64,000 bases of DNA from NCBI GenBank assembly GCA_002176905.1, contig MSYE01000182.1, positions 1 to 64,000 of the forward strand, written 5' to 3'. This stretch comes from a bacterium F11 (lineage in GTDB: Bacteria; Elusimicrobiota; Elusimicrobia; F11). A model generated the notes under the pieces. It had not been told where the DNA came from. It searched no databases and worked only from the letters and a program-made list of their open reading frames with translations. Below are positions 19,941-29,399 of the stretch, piece after piece. A program made the translations under genes and the position numbers. Position 1 is the first letter of the stretch. Every line of letters begins with the position of its first letter.

Positions 19941-21456
19941 GTTGGCGTGAACGATCTTTTAAGATCCGCGAATACGAAGGAAGAGGAGCAAAAATGGCCA
20001 ATTGAAACCAAAATAAAAAACTCACGGAAAAGCTTAACAGGTGACCACCAAAGAAGATAGCGACAAGCAGACCAATAAACGATGAGAAAGATGCCACTTC
20101 AATAATTTTCTTTTTCTTAATTTCCTCGGTGACAAATCTCCTAACAAAGGTTCCTAGTAAATAAATAAAGACGATCAACCCCAAAACTCCATTTTCGGCA
20201 GCAATATGCAAATACATATTCCCAGAATTATCATTTACTATCATACTGATTTCGTCCTTATATTCAGGCATTCTCATTAAGTACTGCCCCGTCCCGACTC
20301 CAAAAATAGGATTCTTTTTAAACGTGACCCACCCAGCCTGCCAGAGGATGACACGATCACCCAATATCTTTTTAAGGTGGTCAACATCCCATTTAGTACT
20401 AGCCAAATTATTAACATAATTTGTAATTCGTGTCGGACCATTTAATTTTTTATGGAAGTTGAACATGGCAACAAACACAAACAGCGATATACATATTATG
20501 AAAATGGAGAATTTTTTCTGCTGAATCAATGTTACACCGACGAAAACCAAAATACCGACAAGCCCCAATAGAACAGCAGAACGGGAGCCTGAGATAAGGA
20601 TTAAAAACATCAACATAGGACCGCAAATCCAATATATCTTATGCCCGTTGTACAATATATAGCCAAGCCATATCGCAAAGGATAAGGCACAAAAAATACC
20701 CAAGGAGCTTGGATCGATAAATGTTGTATTGTATCGAGAACCGCCAAGGAAGAAATTCTGGAATATTCCTCCCAATGGCAATATTCGCATGACCTGCCCA
20801 AGACCAAAAAGAAAAGAAATAATTATGCCAATCATCAACATCTTTATAAACAGATAAACATTTTTCTTCTCGACCGTTATTGTCAAAACCCATTCAAAAA
20901 ACAATATCCCAGCGATAAGATTTAGAAAACTCAGCATAATCCACCCAAATGCGTTTGCTAACGGCACTTCTGCCCAAGGAAGATGAGCAACAATCCTTTT
21001 CCAATCTGGAATATATTTTACATGAGATAAGATGGAAAAAAAGGCAAAGAGGGTAAACACGACCAGGAAAATCCATACAGGTTTGGGAAGGATGATTTTA
21101 TCACCAGAACGAGATGGTATTTTTCTCAAGAAACGCCCAATACATCCCGACAAAAAGATTGGCATAAGAAGATGAATGGCCTTTAAAGATAAGACAGCAT
21201 TCAGAAATCCCGCCAAGGGAAGAATAAGAATAAAACAACAAAGAAAATAAAGGGGATTTCGATAACCAAGAAATATTGCCAAGAAACAAAATGGAATGTA
21301 CCACCAAAACATTTGCAGGTTGGAATATCCAAGGATTCCCAACCCCAATATCCAACACAAACACAGTCCTGAGATAACAACATAAGGCGGAAACACGATT
21401 GGAATAAAAAATCCGGAGGATTTGAACGATAATATTTTTTCTATGGTTTTTTTCAT
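19924..21456 (-). CDS. O-antigen polymerase/ligase-like membrane protein (Wzy/WaaL family)
   Basis: A 510-residue protein with about twelve membrane segments and a large periplasmic loop (~330-410). The loop includes WQAGWVTFKKNPIFGVGTGQY, the G-x-G segment typical of Wzy_C/O-antigen ligase family members, which use a periplasmic loop to act on lipid-linked glycan. Because of its place next to the flippase I favour polymerase, but polymerases and ligases share this fold. A second protein of this type occurs at 25678-27282. ATG 21456 has only a poor Shine-Dalgarno. Confidence 0.85.
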   Translation of the reverse strand: MKKTIEKILSFKSSGFFIPIVFPPYVVISGLCLCWILGLGILGYSNLQMFWWYIPFCFLAIFLGYRNPLYFLCCFILILPLAGFLNAVLSLKAIHLLMPIFLSGCIGRFLRKIPSRSGDKIILPKPVWIFLVVFTLFAFFSILSHVKYIPDWKRIVAHLPWAEVPLANAFGWIMLSFLNLIAGILFFEWVLTITVEKKNVYLFIKMLMIGIIISFLFGLGQVMRILPLGGIFQNFFLGGSRYNTTFIDPSSLGIFCALSFAIWLGYILYNGHKIYWICGPMLMFLILISGSRSAVLLGLVGILVFVGVTLIQQKKFSIFIICISLFVFVAMFNFHKKLNGPTRITNYVNNLASTKWDVDHLKKILGDRVILWQAGWVTFKKNPIFGVGTGQYLMRMPEYKDEISMIVNDNSGNMYLHIAAENGVLGLIVFIYLLGTFVRRFVTEEIKKKKIIEVASFSSFIGLLVAIFFGGHLLSFSVSFLFWFQLAIFAPLPSYSRILKDRSRQRAKIA

Positions 21457-21491
21457 GTATTTTTCTTTTTTTTTAAGCCTCCCCCCTTATC

Positions 21492-22550
21492 TTAAAAGGA
21501 GGATTGGGCTAGTTTTGAAGCCATTTCAATGGCTTCTGTCATACTGGAATTTGAAGCCAGTCCCTTTCCGGCAATATCATATGCTGTTCCGTGAAAAGGC
21601 GTAACCCTGATAAAGGGCAATCCCATTGTTATTAAAGCCCCATTGTAACAGGCATCTTTTTGAGATTTGCGGTACCGAGTGGTTAGTAATTTCATAGGAA
21701 TTTGCCCTTGATCATGATACATCGCAATCCCAGCATCGTAAATTTTGGCCCATACCCTGGGCCACACAACATCGGAAGATAAAGGCCCCGTTACGGGAAT
21801 GCCTTTTTTCTGACACGTTTCAATGGCAGGGGTAATTCTGTTTGTTTCTTCCTTCCCAATGATACCGCCATCTCCCGCATGTGGATTTAAACCACAGACA
21901 GCAATCTTCGGGTTCCTTATCCCAATTTTTTTTAATGTCTTCCAAGTTAATTGTATGGCCAAGACAATTCTTTTTTTTGTTAAAAATCGACTTACATCAT
22001 TCAAAGGAATATGAGCAGTAGCTTGAACAGCATACCTCCCTTTAAAAGAAATCATGGGAAATAGATATTTGATCCCTGTTTGGCTTGCCAGCATTTCTGT
22101 GTGATCAACATACCTATTTCCCCATCCTCCCATTCGAAAAGAAAACTTATTTATAGGTGCAGTCACAAGACTATGAATAAGCCCCTTCTTGGCAACCTTG
22201 ATGCCAAAAACGATATATTCTCCAGCTGCTCTCCCACCACCTATTGTTGACTTCCCAATTTTGACCACATTCTTTGGAACGTTCTTAAAGTCTACACAGG
22301 TTATTCCGCTCCCTTTTGTTTTCAATCCCTTACTTTTAAGAAAAATCTCTTTACTCAGTCTTTCAATTTTAAAATTCGATACCTTTTTTGTCTTTGACAA
22401 ACGATTTTTCAATCCACATAAGAACTCATAATCTCCAAAGAGCACAAATCGATAAGGCTTCTTTTTAATGAGATCCCCAATGGCTTTAAGAGTAATTTCT
22501 GGTCCTATTCCGTTTGGATCTCCAGCTGTAATCCCAATTATTGGTTTCAT
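21492..22550 (-). CDS. pdxA: 4-hydroxythreonine-4-phosphate dehydrogenase (PdxA family)
   Basis: NAD(P)-dependent oxidative decarboxylase of the pyridoxal-5-phosphate pathway. The 352-residue protein has ITAGDPNGIGPE (7-18), LVTAPINK (128-135) and all three metal-binding histidines: His150 in YVDHTE, His224 in LNPHAGDGG and His279 in MYHDQGQIP. Its location inside a glycan locus, 19 nt after kdsD, is unexpected for a vitamin gene. PdxA-like enzymes with other substrates exist, so it might serve a sugar or acid precursor; the conserved active site does not decide between these. Confidence 0.9.
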   Translation of the reverse strand: MKPIIGITAGDPNGIGPEITLKAIGDLIKKKPYRFVLFGDYEFLCGLKNRLSKTKKVSNFKIERLSKEIFLKSKGLKTKGSGITCVDFKNVPKNVVKIGKSTIGGGRAAGEYIVFGIKVAKKGLIHSLVTAPINKFSFRMGGWGNRYVDHTEMLASQTGIKYLFPMISFKGRYAVQATAHIPLNDVSRFLTKKRIVLAIQLTWKTLKKIGIRNPKIAVCGLNPHAGDGGIIGKEETNRITPAIETCQKKGIPVTGPLSSDVVWPRVWAKIYDAGIAMYHDQGQIPMKLLTTRYRKSQKDACYNGALITMGLPFIRVTPFHGTAYDIAGKGLASNSSMTEAIEMASKLAQSSF

Positions 22551-22569
22551 GAAAAACGGGGTTCTTTCA

Positions 22570-23559
22570 TCAAGGCTCAGGCAAAAGCCCTTTCATGATC
22601 AAATCATGAAGATGAAGCATTCCAATACAATTTCGATTCCTATTGACCACGGGCAAAACGGTAATAGGTTTCTCACGATTTTCCATCAGATCAAGTGCCT
22701 TTGAAATATTCTCATCATCGAACATATAAACAGGGGAAGGATTCATAATATTCTTAAGTGTTAATTCGGATATCTTTTCCCCCTTAGCAAAGGCACGACG
22801 AATATCAAAATCTGTTACCAAACCCACAAGCTTATTTTGGGAATTAACGACAGAGGCAGCGCCCGTCCATTTGGTGGTAATTTCAATGAGCAACTTTTTT
22901 AAAGAGGCATTATCTTTCACTATCGGATTCCGGTTTCCCTTCCTCATAATATCAGCTACCTTCAACAACAAACGCTTCCCGAGTATGCCTCCAGGATGAT
23001 AAAGAGCAAAACGTTCCGAATTAAATCCCCGAAGTTTCATTAGAGCGACAGCAATGGCATCCCCCACAACCAAAAAGAGAGTTGAACTGGTTGTGGGCGC
23101 CAAGTTCAGGGGGCACACCTCCCTGTTAACAGGCAAATAAAGAACATGCGCCGAATTTTTCGCTAATGTTGATTTCCGATTGGAGGTCATTCCTATGATC
23201 TTTGCTCCAATCTTTTTTATAGATGGTAGGATATTAAGAATTTCCTCACTTTCCCCTGATTTTCCGATCGCAAGAACGATGTCAATTTTACTAACAACAC
23301 CCAAGTTTCCATGAACGGCTTCAACAGGGTGAAGATAGATTGCGGGCGTTCCCGTCGAGACCAAGGTTGATGCAATTTTCTGAGCCACCAATCCCGACTT
23401 GCCGATTCCGGTGACAACGATTTTTCCTCTGCAACGGAAAATCAATTTAACCACCTGTGAAAAGGATGAACCAATCATCTTCCGTGTAGCCAAGATACTA
23501 GCCGCCTCTACAGACAAAACATTTTTTATTTGGGATACGATATTTATTTTTTTTGCCAT
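22570..23559 (-). CDS. kdsD: Arabinose-5-phosphate isomerase (KdsD/KpsF family)
   Basis: Converts ribulose 5-phosphate to arabinose 5-phosphate, the first committed step to Kdo. The 329-residue protein has an N-terminal SIS domain with VVTGIGKSGLVAQKIA (48-63) and HPVEAVHGNLG (77-87), the latter specific to this family, and two C-terminal CBS domains (~205-325) that probably sense a nucleotide ligand. It lies upstream of pdxA in the same transcript. Its presence supports a Kdo-containing LPS or capsule, in line with lptFG in the window. Confidence 0.94.
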   Translation of the reverse strand: MAKKINIVSQIKNVLSVEAASILATRKMIGSSFSQVVKLIFRCRGKIVVTGIGKSGLVAQKIASTLVSTGTPAIYLHPVEAVHGNLGVVSKIDIVLAIGKSGESEEILNILPSIKKIGAKIIGMTSNRKSTLAKNSAHVLYLPVNREVCPLNLAPTTSSTLFLVVGDAIAVALMKLRGFNSERFALYHPGGILGKRLLLKVADIMRKGNRNPIVKDNASLKKLLIEITTKWTGAASVVNSQNKLVGLVTDFDIRRAFAKGEKISELTLKNIMNPSPVYMFDDENISKALDLMENREKPITVLPVVNRNRNCIGMLHLHDLIMKGLLPEP

Positions 23560-23576
23560 AATTTAACAGAAACCTT

Positions 23577-24428
23577 TTATCTATTTTTTTTAAGTGATTT
23601 CATCTTTTCTTTTACGAGCAAAGCCACAAAAACCGCGTTACCAAGGATATATCTTTTCCATAAACGCCTCGGCTCACACGCGAAGCGATAAATCCACTCC
23701 ATCCCTGATTTTCGTAAAAATTCGGGTGCCCGAGAAATTTTCCCCGACAAAAAATCAAAGGCTGCCCCAACAGCCAGATTTAAGGGAACATTTATCTTAT
23801 GAATATTGCTGGCAATCCATCTCTCTTGCTTCGGGCTTGAGACACCAACAAATAAAATATGAGGTTTTGATTTGTTGATCTTTTCAACTATGACATTTGT
23901 TTCCTCATCTGGAATACGATCACAAAGAGGCGGGCTGTGCATACCAACGATTCTCAAAGTTGGATATTTCCCAAGCAATCGTGCCTTTAACTTTTCAAGG
24001 TTTTCATTATAACTTCCCATAAGATAAATACTGTATTTTTTAATATGAGCCAGTTTGCATACGTTTTCCATGACATCCGGACCTGCCACACGTTCTGGAA
24101 GGTTTCCCCCCAACCAACGCGCCCCCCAAACGATGGACATTCCATCAGCCAACACCAAATCCGTCTCGTTTATGAGCCCTCGATATTCACCATCGCGGCA
24201 GGAATTATAAACGGTCTGTGCATTCACAAAACAAACATGTTTTGATTTTCGAGATTGGATTATTTGATCCATAACCCCCAAGGCATCCTTTAATGTTAGG
24301 GAATGGACTTTTAGACCAAGCAGATTAATTTCTTTTATGTTTGATAACGAATAATGGGACATATCATCGCCTGAATTATTGATTTTAATTTCACCTGATT
24401 TTTCTTTTATTGTCGAGACCATAGCCAT
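23577..24428 (-). CDS. WecG/TagA/CpsF family glycosyltransferase (GT26)
   Basis: Membrane-associated transferase that adds N-acetylmannosamine(uronic acid) or a related sugar to a polyprenyl-linked acceptor. Signature stretches are VCFVNAQTVYNSCRDGEY (~57-74), ADGMSIVWGARWLGG (~89-103), PERVAGPDVM (~106-115), FVGVSSPKQERW (~194-205) and a C-terminal PEFLRKSGMEWIYRF. The C-terminal basic tail is thought to anchor the family to the membrane. A start at ATG 24428 gives 283 residues; an internal ATG 22 codons later is also possible. A WecC-type UDP-ManNAc dehydrogenase is encoded at 44123-45442, which may supply its donor. Confidence 0.9.
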   Translation of the reverse strand: MAMVSTIKEKSGEIKINNSGDDMSHYSLSNIKEINLLGLKVHSLTLKDALGVMDQIIQSRKSKHVCFVNAQTVYNSCRDGEYRGLINETDLVLADGMSIVWGARWLGGNLPERVAGPDVMENVCKLAHIKKYSIYLMGSYNENLEKLKARLLGKYPTLRIVGMHSPPLCDRIPDEETNVIVEKINKSKPHILFVGVSSPKQERWIASNIHKINVPLNLAVGAAFDFLSGKISRAPEFLRKSGMEWIYRFACEPRRLWKRYILGNAVFVALLVKEKMKSLKKNR

Positions 24429-24452
24429 GACACTATATCGTTCTAAATAGGC

Positions 24453-25676
24453 TTAATCAAGATTTGCTATTAATTCTGAATTCCGGGACTTTAAGATTGA
24501 TTTGTACAAATTCTCAATTCGCTCAATCCAGACCTTCTTATCAAATCGCGCTTTTGCTTCTTCTCGCGCATTTCTCGTCATCGATGGCCACTGCGAGAGG
24601 TTTTCCATCGCTTTAACGAGAACAGCATTCAATTGCGAAGGAGATCCACTCTCAAAAAGGTATCCCGTTGTCCCATCATTTATCAATTCTGGAATCCCCC
24701 CCCGATCTGACCCAATCACGGGAATCCCTAGGCTAAGACTTTCCAAAATAACATAAGGACAATTCTCATAACATTCAGAGGGAAACATTAAAAATGTCGA
24801 TTTTTTTAGAAGCTGATCCCGATCATAAGCCTGCAAATAACCATGCAAAAAAATCTTCAGGTTCGAATTTTCTTCTTTAAAATTTCGAACTTCACGTTCG
24901 AGCCGTCCCGTCCCAACCACATGGAGCGGAACGTCAGGTCGTTTTGTCGAAAATATAGCAAAGGCTTTTAACAAGGTGCGGATTCCTTTCTCTTCACTGA
25001 GTCGCCCAATATAGACCAATGAGGGAGATGAAGGAATCTCATCAGTCGCACAATCTCCGGAAAGATCAATCCCATTTGGAATTACTTCAATTTTTTCATT
25101 TGCTATACCATTTTCAACAAACTTGTTTCGGCTAAATTCGCTTAGGGCTATGAATCGATCAATTTTGCTATTCCATGTATTCAACATGCGATGCAAACAC
25201 AAAGTTAATGACATGGCTCCAGACGTAATGAATCCTTGCTGATAACATCGATGGACTGTTCCATTCAAAAGACTTCCTTTTAAACACAATTCACAAACAT
25301 TCCCTTCTCTATACAAGAGGCCGTTTAAACAAAACAAGCGGAAATTGTGGAGCGTCTGGACAATGGGGATTCCCATCTGCTTTCCAACAGAACAAACAGA
25401 AGGGGTCAAGAAAGGAAAAAGATTGTGAACATGGATAAAATCAGGCTGATATTCTCTACAAATGGTCGTTATTTTTTTAAGATTGTCCCACGAATAGACA
25501 ATTTGTAGACCTGTCCTCAATTTGGAGGCGATTCCTTTTTTACCCCAATCTTGACTAAACTCCCGAAAAAACTCAACCTGATGACCCCTGGCCTTCAAGT
25601 CAAAAGCCATTCTTTCTATTCCTTTTTCTTCCCCCCCTGTTTCACGATATACATTATGAGTCAAGAGTATTTTCAT
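24453..25676 (-). CDS. Glycosyltransferase family 4
   Basis: A 407-residue GT-B enzyme. The N-terminal domain opens MKILLTHNVYRETGGEEKG and contains DFIHVHNLFPFLTPSV, a common GT4 stretch, plus four cysteines (FCLNG, CELCLKG) that look like a small metal-binding insertion seen in some members. The C-terminal domain has YIGRLSEEKGIRTLLKAF and the donor-site segment PSECYENCPYVILES. An 8-G tract (24696-24703, plus-strand C) encodes the Gly pair in SDRGGIPEL and is in frame. It lies 1 nt past the next gene upstream. Confidence 0.9.
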   Translation of the reverse strand: MKILLTHNVYRETGGEEKGIERMAFDLKARGHQVEFFREFSQDWGKKGIASKLRTGLQIVYSWDNLKKITTICREYQPDFIHVHNLFPFLTPSVCSVGKQMGIPIVQTLHNFRLFCLNGLLYREGNVCELCLKGSLLNGTVHRCYQQGFITSGAMSLTLCLHRMLNTWNSKIDRFIALSEFSRNKFVENGIANEKIEVIPNGIDLSGDCATDEIPSSPSLVYIGRLSEEKGIRTLLKAFAIFSTKRPDVPLHVVGTGRLEREVRNFKEENSNLKIFLHGYLQAYDRDQLLKKSTFLMFPSECYENCPYVILESLSLGIPVIGSDRGGIPELINDGTTGYLFESGSPSQLNAVLVKAMENLSQWPSMTRNAREEAKARFDKKVWIERIENLYKSILKSRNSELIANLD

Positions 25677-25677
25677 C

Positions 25678-27282
25678 TTAAATCAGTTTCTGCTTAATCC
25701 TAATTTTCCTGACCATTTGCATCACCAACCCAATCATAATCCACAACCAAAGGCCCTTAAAAGAATTCTCCAATACAACATCTGTTAAGGAATGAACAAG
25801 CACATATGTCATCCCGGCTCCTGCCGCGACAAGCAAATGAAAATCATGACTTATATATTTTCTTTTGATTTTTAAGCGAAATATCTGAATATAAACAAAA
25901 ACAATCATCCCGATAAAAGCAAACAATCCGATAAATCCCATTCGATAAAAAATAGCAATAACAGAATTATGGGGATCATAACGATAAGGAGAGTTTAATC
26001 GATAAACAACTTGAGGAGGCAAAAATGGCTTCCCCATTGGAATACCGAACAGCATTCTAAAGCAACTTCCAATTGAATCGGCAATTAAAGACTTATCTTT
26101 ATCTCGCACAACGATTCGAACAATTTTATTTCTCAACCCTTTTGCAAGCGGTCGAATCTGCATCACGATTTGGCCACCACCGCGAGATTTTCCATCTTTG
26201 GATTCTTCCGGTTTTTCTAGCGAAACGGTTTCTATGCGAATCAAGGTATCTTGATCAATATCTTTGGGGAGTTTTGATTTGGGCAATTCATATTTATTTA
26301 ATTCGTGAAAAGCTAAGCCGCTCGAGTAAAGCCCCGTTGATACAACCTCAGATACAGCATCCTCCCACATTAACAAGCGTGTCTGCACATTACTGGATTT
26401 TAATATCCTGGAGAATGTCCCTATTTCTCTTGCAACTCTCCCATAAAGGGATTGACCCTTCTTATTTTGAGGAAGAAAAACCAGTATCAAACAAGCGAGC
26501 AAAAACAGCAAAAACATCCATTTTAAAGAGTCAGTTGAAATTTTCTTTTTATAAATAATAAAATAGGCCACAACCAAAAATAGCAAACCCGCTATTAATC
26601 CAACCCATGACGATCGTACCAATTCAACGAAAATATTCCATAGCAATATGAAGCACCAAAATATTTTCCATTTTGGTTGAAATCGAAATTCATCGAAAGC
26701 CAGGACAACCAACAATGCAATTGACAAATAAGCCGAACTTGCAGCTTCTTGCCCAAAGAAAGATGTCAACCAGGCACTCTCACTCCCAAATAAAACAAAT
26801 AAAAACCTTAAGAATATTCGCAAAAGGAGAATATTGGCCAGAACCAAAAACATCTTCTTTCGTTGAACATTACTCAGATTAAGAAGATAAACAAGAAAAA
26901 TGCTGACGCTGTAATAAACCAATGCCATATCTCGTCCCGCTTTTAAAAAGGAACTAACGAACAAACCTCGCAAAAAGGAAAAAACACCTATCAAAAAGAA
27001 GATTCCCCAGAAGAGAAGAAACAATCGATCCATCGAATTTATTTTCATTTTCATCTCATTCCGTTTAAAAATTAAGATACGAGAAATCCACATAAGAAGA
27101 CAAAATTCCGTTATATAAAGAGGGATGGTTCCGAGATTGATATGGATATATGCAAAATGTCGGTTAAAAAGAAGAAAACCGCCAAGTAGAAAAAGGAGTC
27201 CGTTAAATTCGTTTTTATAAAACAAGTAGGCGGCTATAGCAAATACAATGGGGGAAAGCAGAGAATGATAAAGAAATGACAT
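25678..27282 (-). CDS. O-antigen ligase/polymerase-like membrane protein with long periplasmic insert
   Basis: A 534-residue membrane protein with about ten hydrophobic segments and the motif RYDPHNSVIAIFYRMG near residue 440, matching the H-N segment of O-antigen ligase family proteins. Between membrane segments it carries an unusually long soluble region (~300-430), rich in charged residues (EKPEESKDGK), perhaps an additional periplasmic domain. It is the second Wzy/WaaL-type protein in the locus; one may polymerise and the other ligate. It is bracketed by a GT4 gene and by fcl. Confidence 0.78.
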   Translation of the reverse strand: MSFLYHSLLSPIVFAIAAYLFYKNEFNGLLFLLGGFLLFNRHFAYIHINLGTIPLYITEFCLLMWISRILIFKRNEMKMKINSMDRLFLLFWGIFFLIGVFSFLRGLFVSSFLKAGRDMALVYYSVSIFLVYLLNLSNVQRKKMFLVLANILLLRIFLRFLFVLFGSESAWLTSFFGQEAASSAYLSIALLVVLAFDEFRFQPKWKIFWCFILLWNIFVELVRSSWVGLIAGLLFLVVAYFIIYKKKISTDSLKWMFLLFLLACLILVFLPQNKKGQSLYGRVAREIGTFSRILKSSNVQTRLLMWEDAVSEVVSTGLYSSGLAFHELNKYELPKSKLPKDIDQDTLIRIETVSLEKPEESKDGKSRGGGQIVMQIRPLAKGLRNKIVRIVVRDKDKSLIADSIGSCFRMLFGIPMGKPFLPPQVVYRLNSPYRYDPHNSVIAIFYRMGFIGLFAFIGMIVFVYIQIFRLKIKRKYISHDFHLLVAAGAGMTYVLVHSLTDVVLENSFKGLWLWIMIGLVMQMVRKIRIKQKLI

Positions 27283-27287
27283 AGCTC

Positions 27288-28268
27288 TTATTTTTCACTG
27301 AATAGGGAGGCCGTGCGCGCCCGGTTCCCCTCATACCAATTGATGGTTTCCTTGAGACCTTCTTCGAAACCTGTCTGCGCTTCAAATCCAAAAAGCTCTT
27401 TGGCTTTGGAGGTATCCAAACGACGCCTTGGTTGTCCGTCTGGTTTTGACTGATCCCAAATAATGTCACCTTTAAATTCGGTTAAATTGCAAATTATTTG
27501 GGCAAGATCCTTAATTTTTATTTCTTGTCCGGAACCGAGATTGACTGGTTTTTCCTCATTGTAATTTTCCGTGGCCAATAAAATTCCCGTGGCAGCATCG
27601 TTAACAAACAAAAACTCTCTGGTTACCTGACCCGATCCCCAACAAACAACGCGCTTTTCTCCTTTCTCTCTGGCCTCGATAAATTTTCTAATGAGAGCAG
27701 GAATCACATGACTTGACTGAAGATCAAAATTATCACCTGGTCCATACAAATTAACTGGCAAGAGATAAACAGAATTAAATCCATACTGCTGACGATAGGC
27801 TTGGGATTGAACCAAAAGCATCTTTTTGGCCAGTCCATAAGGAGCATTTGTCTCCTCGGGATAGCCATCCCACAATTTTTCTTCTTGAAACGGAATAGGG
27901 GTAAACTTAGGGTAAGCACAAATTGTGCCAATGGCCACGAATTTTTCCACACCGAATTTACGAGCTTCTTCAAGGAGCTGAATCCCCATAACCAAATTCT
28001 TATAAAAGAACTCTCCTGGTTTTTCCATGTTGGCTCCAATCCCGCCACAAATGGCAGCAAGATGAACAACCAATTTGGGCTGAGCCTCTCTGTAAACTTT
28101 TCGAATATTTTCGATTTGGGTTAGATCACAATCTTTTTGCCTTGGGGTAACAATGTTCTGATAACCGCACGCCTTCATCTTTTTGACCAAAGCCTGCCCC
28201 AAAAAGCCACCCCCCCCTGTCACCACAACAGGCTTTTCTATCCATGCGCGACCATTGTTTGCTGTCAT
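27288..28268 (-). CDS. fcl: GDP-L-fucose synthase
   Basis: Epimerase-reductase that converts GDP-4-keto-6-deoxymannose to GDP-L-fucose with NADPH. The 326-residue protein has TGGGGFLG (17-24), the [17 protein letters not shown] stretch (71-87) very typical of the family, GTICAYPK (114-121) and catalytic Tyr144/Lys148 in YGLAKK. Its ATG overlaps the stop of gmd by 4 nt, coupling consecutive steps. An 8-G tract (28210-28217, plus-strand C) encodes the nucleotide-binding glycines and is in frame. Confidence 0.94.
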   Translation of the reverse strand: MTANNGRAWIEKPVVVTGGGGFLGQALVKKMKACGYQNIVTPRQKDCDLTQIENIRKVYREAQPKLVVHLAAICGGIGANMEKPGEFFYKNLVMGIQLLEEARKFGVEKFVAIGTICAYPKFTPIPFQEEKLWDGYPEETNAPYGLAKKMLLVQSQAYRQQYGFNSVYLLPVNLYGPGDNFDLQSSHVIPALIRKFIEAREKGEKRVVCWGSGQVTREFLFVNDAATGILLATENYNEEKPVNLGSGQEIKIKDLAQIICNLTEFKGDIIWDQSKPDGQPRRRLDTSKAKELFGFEAQTGFEEGLKETINWYEGNRARTASLFSEK

Positions 28269-29344
28269 CGAACTTTTTCCACCGGACTTGATTTTGTCTT
28301 ATTCTCCGAAGATGATGAGGAACTTGAAGGGATAGGATTATCAAGCAGTATCCTTTCTCTGTTAGCCAAATCAAGATCCGATTGAATCATCATTTTAACC
28401 AGTCCCTTAAAACTCACCTTTGGTTTCCATTTAAGAACCGAACGCGCCCTTGAGCTGTCCCCAATAAGAAGATCGACCTCAGAAGGACGATAAAAATTCT
28501 GATCTATATCAACATATTTCTTCCAATCAAGATCGAGCAATCTGAAAGATTCCTCGACAAATTCCTGAACAGAATGAGTTTCTCCTGTGGCGATAACATA
28601 ATCATTCGGTTCATCGTGCTGAAGCATGAGCCACATGGCTTCGATATAATCCCCTGCAAATCCCCAATCTCTCTTCGAATTAAGATTTCCAAGGAACAAC
28701 TTGTCTTGAAGACCCAGTTTTATTCGCGTGGCAGCACGGGTAATCTTTCGTGTTACAAATGTTTCCCCCCTCCTAGGAGATTCATGGTTAAACAAAATCC
28801 CATTACAAGCAAACATTCCATAAGCTTCACGATAATTTAATGTTTGCCAAAAAGAATAAACTTTTGCACACCCATAAGGAGACCGCGGATAAAATGGGGT
28901 TTCTTCCGTCTGCGGTGTCTGACGAACTTGCCCATACATTTCACTTGAAGAAGCCTGATAAAAACGAGGGATTTTATTCAGATGCCGAATGGCTTCCAGA
29001 AGTCGAAGTGTTCCCAACGCGTCAATATCAACTGAGTATACAGGCTGATCAAAACTCACTTTCACATGACTCTGGGCACCCAAATTGTATACCTCATCTG
29101 GTTCAATCTTTTTTATAATTTCGTTGAGGCTATTCCCATCTGATAGGTCACCATAGAACAACTTCAGATGACCCGACGGATCGTGTGGATCAGAATATAT
29201 ATGATTGATCCGCTGAGTATTAAAACTCGAGGAACGCCGAATAATACCGTAAACCTCATATCCTTTTTTTAATAAGAATTCTGCTAAATAGGACCCGTCT
29301 TGGCCTGTTATTCCTGTAACAAGTGCTTTTTTTCTCACGCTCAT
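28265..29344 (-). CDS. gmd: GDP-mannose 4,6-dehydratase
   Basis: Makes GDP-4-keto-6-deoxy-D-mannose from GDP-mannose. The 359-residue protein has [13 protein letters not shown] (10-22), ASSSEMYG (131-138), catalytic Tyr157/Lys161 in YGCAK, and the NADP-contacting [16 protein letters not shown], all diagnostic. The C-terminus ends in a serine run followed by a basic tail, a low-complexity extension. It is coupled to fcl, so its product goes at least to GDP-L-fucose. A paralogue of the same family is the next gene upstream. Confidence 0.95.
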   Translation of the reverse strand: MSVRKKALVTGITGQDGSYLAEFLLKKGYEVYGIIRRSSSFNTQRINHIYSDPHDPSGHLKLFYGDLSDGNSLNEIIKKIEPDEVYNLGAQSHVKVSFDQPVYSVDIDALGTLRLLEAIRHLNKIPRFYQASSSEMYGQVRQTPQTEETPFYPRSPYGCAKVYSFWQTLNYREAYGMFACNGILFNHESPRRGETFVTRKITRAATRIKLGLQDKLFLGNLNSKRDWGFAGDYIEAMWLMLQHDEPNDYVIATGETHSVQEFVEESFRLLDLDWKKYVDIDQNFYRPSEVDLLIGDSSRARSVLKWKPKVSFKGLVKMMIQSDLDLANRERILLDNPIPSSSSSSSENKTKSSPVEKVR

Positions 29345-29374
29345 TTCTCTCCTTTCTTTTCCTTTTTCTTATAA

Positions 29375-29391
29375 CTTAAGCATACATAATT
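29375..29391 (-). repeat. 17-nt repeat upstream of gmd, copy 1
   Basis: The plus-strand sequence CTTAAGCATACATAATT matches the copy at 30405-30421 in 15 of 17 positions. Each copy lies 30-40 nt upstream of the start of one of the two gmd-family genes. It may be a shared promoter or regulator site, or a remnant of gene duplication. Confidence 0.45.
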
Positions 29392-29399
29392 GGCATAAA

